From Prevotella sp. (GTDB lineage Bacteria > Bacteroidota > Bacteroidia > Bacteroidales > Bacteroidaceae): 18,518 nt of DNA. Both the position numbers and the translations under genes were made by a program. The stretch is taken from assembly GCA_016291915.1 (NCBI GenBank), contig JAEEZP010000184.1:1-18518 (forward strand), written 5' to 3'. A model generated the notes under the pieces. That model made no database searches and was not told the DNA's origin. It saw nothing but the letters and a program-made list of their open reading frames with translations. The stretch's first letter is position 1; every line of letters begins with the position of its first letter. Below are positions 13,850 through 18,518 of this stretch, one piece after another.

Positions 13850-15571
13850 ATGTCTATTTGGATACTTTTTAAACTTTTAGGATCACTTGCTCTGTTGATG
13901 TTCGGTATGAAGTCAATGAGTGAGGCTTTACAGAAGATGGCCGGACCGCAACTCCGACATGTGCTTGGTGCCATGACAACCAACCGTTTCACCGGTATGC
14001 TAACAGGTATGTTTGTGACGGCAGCTGTGCAGAGTTCTACCGCCACGACGTTGATGACCGTATCGTTTGTCAATGCCGGACTGCTCACCCTGGCACAGGC
14101 TATCTCTGTCATCATGGGTGCGAATATCGGTACAACGCTCACAGCGTGGATCATGTCGGCTGGATTCTCTTTCAACATTACGGAATTTGTCTATCCGGCA
14201 TTCTTCTTAGGTATTATCCTTATTTATTATAAGAGACGCCGTTTCATCGGTGATTTCCTGTTTGGTATCGCCTTTATGTTCCTCGGACTGGGAACGCTCC
14301 GCCAGACAGGTATCGACATGCACCTGGGAGAGCAGCAGGCTGTGCTCGACTTCTTCGCATCGTTCGACCCCAACTCCTTCACCACCACACTGATATTCCT
14401 CTTTCTGGGTGGTGTACTGACATTCTGCGTACAGTCGTCAGCAGCGGTGATGGCTATCACCATGATTCTCTGCTCCAGCGGCGTGCTGCCTATCTATCAG
14501 GGTATCGCACTGGTGATGGGTGAGAATATCGGAACCACCGTTACCTCTAACCTCGCTGCCATGTCGGCCAACACACAGGCTCGAAGGGCTGCACTGGCAC
14601 ACCTGTTCTTCAACCTCTTCGGTGTCGTATGGATACTTTTTATCTTCCGTCCGTTTGTGGATATGGTCTGCAACCTGGTAGGTTATGATATCAACATGAC
14701 AAAAGAAGGAGCCGGACAAGAAGCCTTCCTGGCCAATGCCGCCAAGCTGTCGTTCGTCCTGGCCGCCTTCCACACGTGCTTCAACGTTGTTAATACATTC
14801 ATCCTCATCTGGTTCATCCCACAGATTGAGCGTTTCGTATGCTGGGTTATCAAGGGTAAGAAAGCCGATGAAGAGGAAGACTTCCGTCTGCACTTTATCA
14901 CTGCCGGTTTCATGAAGACACCGGAGCTCTCGGTGCTTGAGGCACAGAAAGAGATTCAGGACTTCTCCATCCGTATGCAAAGGATGTTCGGCATGGTACA
15001 GGAACTGCTGGTGGAGAAAGACAAACAGGCATTTACCAAGCTTTACACACGTATTGAGAAATACGAGGGTATCTCCGACAATATGGAAATTGAGATTGCC
15101 AAATACCTTGACCAGGTAAGTGATGCACACCTCAGTGACGATACCAAAGCGAAGATACGTGCTATGCTCCGTGAGATCAGTGAACTGGAGAGTATCGGCG
15201 ATGCTTGCTTCAATATGGCACGTACGATCAACCGTAAGGTTCAGAATGCTCAGGAACACTTCATTGAGAAACAGTATACCCACATGCATCAGATGATGCA
15301 ACTGACTGACGATGCCCTCACCCAGATGAACAACCTGATGGGTGGCCGTAAGGAGAATTTCAATGTAAACCGCTCATTCAACATTGAGAAAGAGATCAAC
15401 AACTTCCGTGATCAGCTGAAGAGCCAGAACTACACGGATGTAAACAACCATGTTTACACTTACGGTATCGGTACCATCTATATGGATATCATCAACGAGT
15501 GTGAGAAGTTAGGTGACTACGTCATCAACGTTGTTGAGGCTCGTATGGGTACGAAGAAAAGAGATAATTGA
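13850..15571 (+). CDS. Na/Pi cotransporter family protein with PhoU-like C-terminal domain
   Basis: A 573-residue inner-membrane protein. It has two inverted Na/Pi-cotransport repeats, each with the QSS signature: QSSTATT (61-67) with GANIGTT (90-96), and QSSAAVM (195-201) with GENIGTT (224-230). Hydrophobic segments run to about residue 335. Residues about 350-573 are a charged helical domain (EISELESIGDACFNMARTI) like PhoU. It is predicted to bring in phosphate with sodium, with the cytosolic PhoU-like part controlling activity. It is divergent from the kinase and alone in its unit. No convincing promoter is seen: a TACTTTAC lies only 4 nt before the ATG. Confidence 0.93.
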   Translation: MSIWILFKLLGSLALLMFGMKSMSEALQKMAGPQLRHVLGAMTTNRFTGMLTGMFVTAAVQSSTATTLMTVSFVNAGLLTLAQAISVIMGANIGTTLTAWIMSAGFSFNITEFVYPAFFLGIILIYYKRRRFIGDFLFGIAFMFLGLGTLRQTGIDMHLGEQQAVLDFFASFDPNSFTTTLIFLFLGGVLTFCVQSSAAVMAITMILCSSGVLPIYQGIALVMGENIGTTVTSNLAAMSANTQARRAALAHLFFNLFGVVWILFIFRPFVDMVCNLVGYDINMTKEGAGQEAFLANAAKLSFVLAAFHTCFNVVNTFILIWFIPQIERFVCWVIKGKKADEEEDFRLHFITAGFMKTPELSVLEAQKEIQDFSIRMQRMFGMVQELLVEKDKQAFTKLYTRIEKYEGISDNMEIEIAKYLDQVSDAHLSDDTKAKIRAMLREISELESIGDACFNMARTINRKVQNAQEHFIEKQYTHMHQMMQLTDDALTQMNNLMGGRKENFNVNRSFNIEKEINNFRDQLKSQNYTDVNNHVYTYGIGTIYMDIINECEKLGDYVINVVEARMGTKKRDN

Positions 15572-15604
15572 TGTGAAGAGTGCTTAGTATCGTGTTTAGT
15601 TTTC

Positions 15605-15630
15605 AAATGGGGGCAGCATTGTCCCCATTT
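15605..15630 (+). terminator. Terminator after the Na/Pi cotransporter gene
   Basis: AAATGGGG (15605-15612) pairs with CCCCATTT (15623-15630) around a 10-nt loop, 33 nt after the stop. The T content after the stem is low (CTATTGT), so termination may be partial. Confidence 0.6.
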
Positions 15631-15780
15631 CTATTGTATCAAGAAAAGGAATAATATAGGAGTTGGCATATCATTGCCAAAAGAAAAGGGGACCTTTCTT
15701 TATGGAAAAGGTTATTACAACTATATGAAAAGGTGACTTTTTATAGATCAAATTGTGACTAAACTACAACGGTCAAATAA

Positions 15781-15815
15781 AAATAATCCGGGGAGTTGGA
15801 TTCCCCGGATTATTT
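15781..15815. terminator. Terminator of the yitT-like/OPT operon
   Basis: AAATAATCCGGGGA (15781-15794) pairs perfectly with TCCCCGGATTATTT (15802-15815) around a 7-nt loop. The stem is GC-rich inside and its AT-rich ends give a T-rich tail on both strands. It lies 13 nt after the OPT stop. The 150 bases on its left hold only a small TTGGCA/TGCCAA hairpin and no gene. Confidence 0.85.
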
Positions 15816-15828
15816 ATTTATCATGATA

Positions 15829-17808
15829 TCATGATTTCTTTACTCTCGTCGCCCGGATGAAATAGGTTATCAGGGCGATGTAAGCGATCAGGGAGACGAA
15901 CTGCGATAATGGATTAGCGAGCCATGTCTCATTGATCGGGTTGAAGCCGATGAAGCGGAGCAGGGCACTGACAACACCCATCAGGGCACCACCGGCGATG
16001 AATCCGCTGGCGATCAGGGTACCCTTCTCACCACGGTCCTTATTCACCTGCTCATCCTTACTGCGACTGGTGACATACCAGTTGACGGCACCTCCCACGA
16101 GCAGCGGGATATTCAACTCTAAAGGGATAAACATACCCAGGGCGAATGCCAAGGCAGGAATCTTGAAATAGGTAAGTATCAGTGCGATGACACCACCGAT
16201 GCCATAGAGCGCCCAAGGAGCACCCACACCACTCATCAACGGCTCTATCACAGCAGCCATGGCATTAGCCTGTGGGGCTGCCAACTCACCACTGGCGAAA
16301 TTATAGGTCTTGTTCAGCAGGATCATCACACCACCTACCGTAGCAGCGGAAACCAAGGTTCCCAGGAATTTCCAAGTCTCCTGTTTCTTCGGGGTAGTAC
16401 CCAACCAATAACCTATCTTCAAGTCGGTGATAAAGGCTCCTGCCACAGCCAGGGCCGTACAGACGACACCACCCATGATCAAGGCTGCTAACATTCCGCC
16501 GGGACCTTTCAGTCCGACGGCCACCATCACGACAGAGGCAAGTATCAAGGTCATCAGGGTCATGCCGGAAACTGGGTTCGTTCCCACAATAGCGATGGCA
16601 TTAGCCGCAACGGTAGTGAACAGGAAACCGATGATGGCAACGAGGAGGATTCCCACAACAGCAAACAACAGGTTGTCCATCACACCGAGCCAGAAGAAAA
16701 TAAAGGTGATAATCAGTGTTACGACAGAGCCGATGGCAATGATCTTAAAGGCAATGTCACGCTGGGTACGCAACTGATCGCGTGAGGCACTGCTACCGCC
16801 TTTCATCTCTTTCCCTGCCAATGACACGGCACTCTTGATGATTCCCCAACTCTTGACAATTCCGATGATTCCCGCCATGGCAATACCACCGATACCGATA
16901 GACTTACCATAAGCCTTGAAAATCGTCTCGGGTGTCATATCACCCACCGCTGTCGTAATGCTCGGATCCCACATATTCAGCACATCGTGGGGGAACAGCA
17001 ATGCCATGCCAGGCACGATGATCCACCATACGGCCAGAGAACCTAAGCAAATAATAAACGCATATTTCAAACCGATGATATAACCGAGTCCGAGCACGGC
17101 AGCACCGGTGTTTACCTTAAAGACTAACTTCGCATGGTCAGCCAACGACTCTCCCCATCCGATCATACGGGTGGTCACATTCTCGTTCCACCATCCGAAG
17201 GTGGCTACTACAAAATCGTACAGTCCACCGATGATGCCGGCGAAGAGCAATGGCTTTGCCTGTGAGCCGCCTTTCTCTCCGGATACCAGCACCTGTGTGG
17301 TAGCAGTAGCCTCCGGGAAAGGATACTTGCCATGCATATCACTGACGAAATATTTTCTGAAAGGTATCAGGAATAAGATTCCCAAGATACCACCGAGCAG
17401 TGAACTGAGGAAGATATTGATGAACGGAGCACTCATCTCCGGATATTTTGCCTGCAGGATATAGATAGCCGGGAGGGTAAAGATCGCACCGGCAACGACA
17501 GCACCGGAGCAAGCACCGATACTCTGGATAATGACATTCTCACCTAATGCCTGCTTGCGCTTGGCGGCAGTAGAAACACCCACGGCAATGATAGCGATAG
17601 GAATGGCAGCTTCAAACACCTGTCCCACCTTCAGTCCGAGATAGGCAGCGGCAGCGGAAAAGAGCACTGCCATCACGATACCCCATGTCACCGACCATGC
17701 ATTTACTTCGGAATATTGCTTGTGTGGTGACATGATCGGTTCATACTTTTCACCTTCTTTCAATTCCCGAAACGCATTGTCGGGGAGTTGAATGTTGTCT
17801 TTTTCCAT
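15829..17808 (-). CDS. OPT-family oligopeptide (or metal-chelate) transporter
   Basis: A 659-residue inner-membrane protein with about 14-16 hydrophobic segments. The start MSPHKQYSEVNAWSVTWGIV (residues 25-44) and the later NPVSGMTLMT are typical of bacterial OPT proteins. Family members move peptides or peptide-like metal chelates into the cell using the proton gradient; the substrate is unknown. The length is normal for bacterial members. The gene follows the YitT-family gene by 23 nt and is probably co-transcribed with it. The stop codon lies inside the 16-bp palindrome ATCATGATATCATGAT (15820-15835). Confidence 0.92.
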   Translation of the reverse strand: MEKDNIQLPDNAFRELKEGEKYEPIMSPHKQYSEVNAWSVTWGIVMAVLFSAAAAYLGLKVGQVFEAAIPIAIIAVGVSTAAKRKQALGENVIIQSIGACSGAVVAGAIFTLPAIYILQAKYPEMSAPFINIFLSSLLGGILGILFLIPFRKYFVSDMHGKYPFPEATATTQVLVSGEKGGSQAKPLLFAGIIGGLYDFVVATFGWWNENVTTRMIGWGESLADHAKLVFKVNTGAAVLGLGYIIGLKYAFIICLGSLAVWWIIVPGMALLFPHDVLNMWDPSITTAVGDMTPETIFKAYGKSIGIGGIAMAGIIGIVKSWGIIKSAVSLAGKEMKGGSSASRDQLRTQRDIAFKIIAIGSVVTLIITFIFFWLGVMDNLLFAVVGILLVAIIGFLFTTVAANAIAIVGTNPVSGMTLMTLILASVVMVAVGLKGPGGMLAALIMGGVVCTALAVAGAFITDLKIGYWLGTTPKKQETWKFLGTLVSAATVGGVMILLNKTYNFASGELAAPQANAMAAVIEPLMSGVGAPWALYGIGGVIALILTYFKIPALAFALGMFIPLELNIPLLVGGAVNWYVTSRSKDEQVNKDRGEKGTLIASGFIAGGALMGVVSALLRFIGFNPINETWLANPLSQFVSLIAYIALITYFIRATRVKKS

Positions 17809-17831
17809 ATATTAAAACATTTGATTAATAA

Positions 17832-18518
17832 TCATTTTGTTGCCGTTTCTGCTTCAACCCGTTTCTTATTCTTAGCCTTGATATGGTCGAAGCCCTCTCC
17901 ATATACACCGATGACAGCACTCTGGGAAACGAAAGCGTCAGGGTCTATCTCGTTGATCAACTGGAAGATGATACTGGCTTCACGCTGCTTGGCCAATACA
18001 AACAACATCTTCACCTCTCTGCCACTGAAGAATCCCTGTGAGTTGATGACCGTACATCCACGATGGGGATTACTGTTGATGGCATGACCGATCTCCACAT
18101 ATTTGTCGGAAATGATGAAAAACTGTACGCTGCGGCGCATCGAGTTCACCACCTGATCGATACAGAAAGCCGTAATGATCAGCACCACATATCCATAAAG
18201 CACACGCTCAAAGTCGTGCAGCACCAGATAACTGGAGGAGATGATAATAATATCGCAGAGGAGGATCACCCTTCCTAAAGATATATCCCTATACTTGTTG
18301 ATGATAGCGGCAACGATATCCGTACCACCGGTACTACCGTTGCTGGCGAGTCCTAAACCCACGCCACAACCGCAGAAACAAGCTCCGATGACGGCAGCCA
18401 TGAACGGCTCGTCTTTCAGCAGTTGCATACCGGCTGTGTATTCTTGCATGATAGAGATGGCTGTTGTCAGCACTACGATGCCATAGATCGTCTTGATGCA
18501 GAATTTCAGTCCGAGAAC
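17832..18518 (-). CDS. YitT-family membrane protein, N-terminus cut by right window edge
   Basis: 228 residues are visible; the frame is open to the last base. The first visible part (VLGLKFCIKTIYGIVVL) and several more hydrophobic segments form the membrane part, with the conserved SNGSTGGTDIVA near the middle. The C-terminal about 90 residues, from SVQFFIIS to VYGEGFDHI, form the soluble DUF2179-like domain. Full-length members are about 280-300 residues, so roughly 60-70 are missing. A GTG at 18473 is not the start, because homologous-looking sequence continues upstream. Function unknown. It lies 23 nt before the OPT gene in the same operon. Confidence 0.88.
   Translation of the reverse strand, partial: VLGLKFCIKTIYGIVVLTTAISIMQEYTAGMQLLKDEPFMAAVIGACFCGCGVGLGLASNGSTGGTDIVAAIINKYRDISLGRVILLCDIIIISSSYLVLHDFERVLYGYVVLIITAFCIDQVVNSMRRSVQFFIISDKYVEIGHAINSNPHRGCTVINSQGFFSGREVKMLFVLAKQREASIIFQLINEIDPDAFVSQSAVIGVYGEGFDHIKAKNKKRVEAETATK

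Noticed and set aside
13750..14178. 143-codon N-terminal extension of the nucleoside kinase
   Set aside because: It would cross the TTTG-N19-TATCTTTA promoter and lie antisense to the transporter. The family starts at MIEI.
14438..15301. 287-codon minus-strand ORF
   Set aside because: It is antisense to the Na/Pi cotransporter gene. Its His/Cys-rich composition is typical of an antisense frame.

Overview
The window looks like chromosome from a member of the Bacteroidales, most probably a Prevotella-type organism. This is inferred from three things: repeated promoters of the Bacteroidota form TTTG-N19/20-TAnnTTTG, a DUF6242-type lipoprotein, and the overall gene set (ATP-dependent PEP carboxykinase, a KorA with fused gamma domain plus KorB, a TGS-uridine kinase fusion, and Na/Pi-cotransporter, OPT and YitT proteins). 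Species assignment would need a database search.

Layout. 1-576 (-) is the 5' part of a surface lipoprotein gene cut by the window edge. 577-1230 is mostly non-coding. It holds a heptamer-repeat element and, on the minus strand, an apparently complete small transcription unit: promoter, 5' hairpin, 31-codon single-TM protein and weak terminator. 1231-2844 (-) is pckA with a near-perfect promoter, a 5' leader hairpin and a terminator. 3176-3835 (+) is upp. It is followed by paired heptamer repeats and a long inverted-repeat-rich intergenic element. 4157-7013 (-) is the korA-korB operon for 2-oxoacid (probably 2-oxoglutarate):ferredoxin oxidoreductase, ending in an 18-bp terminator hairpin.

7242-11962 is the most interesting region. 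A 570-residue protein joins a complete ECF-type sigma factor (regions 2 and 4) to one transmembrane helix, a periplasmic linker and a C-terminal beta-barrel-like domain ending in an aromatic residue. A lipoprotein of unknown function lies directly downstream. A two-block motif, TGCAGTCTTTT then 14-15 nt then CTA-N5-ATAGA, occurs three times. It lies 15-21 nt before the start codons of the sigma fusion, of the lipoprotein and, on the other strand, of an acyltransferase about 2.8 kb away. The simplest reading is an autoregulated, membrane-tethered sigma factor with a local regulon of cell-envelope genes. Between these genes lies a two-gene operon, a six-TM membrane protein and a winged-helix regulator, with dyad operators in its promoter.

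12097-13749 (-) is a TGS-uridine kinase-like nucleoside kinase, divergent from a Na/Pi cotransporter with a PhoU-like tail (13850-15571, +). 15829-18518 (-) is an operon of a YitT-family protein (cut by the right edge) and an OPT-family transporter, ending in a 14-bp terminator hairpin. No rRNA, tRNA, CRISPR array or transposase was seen.
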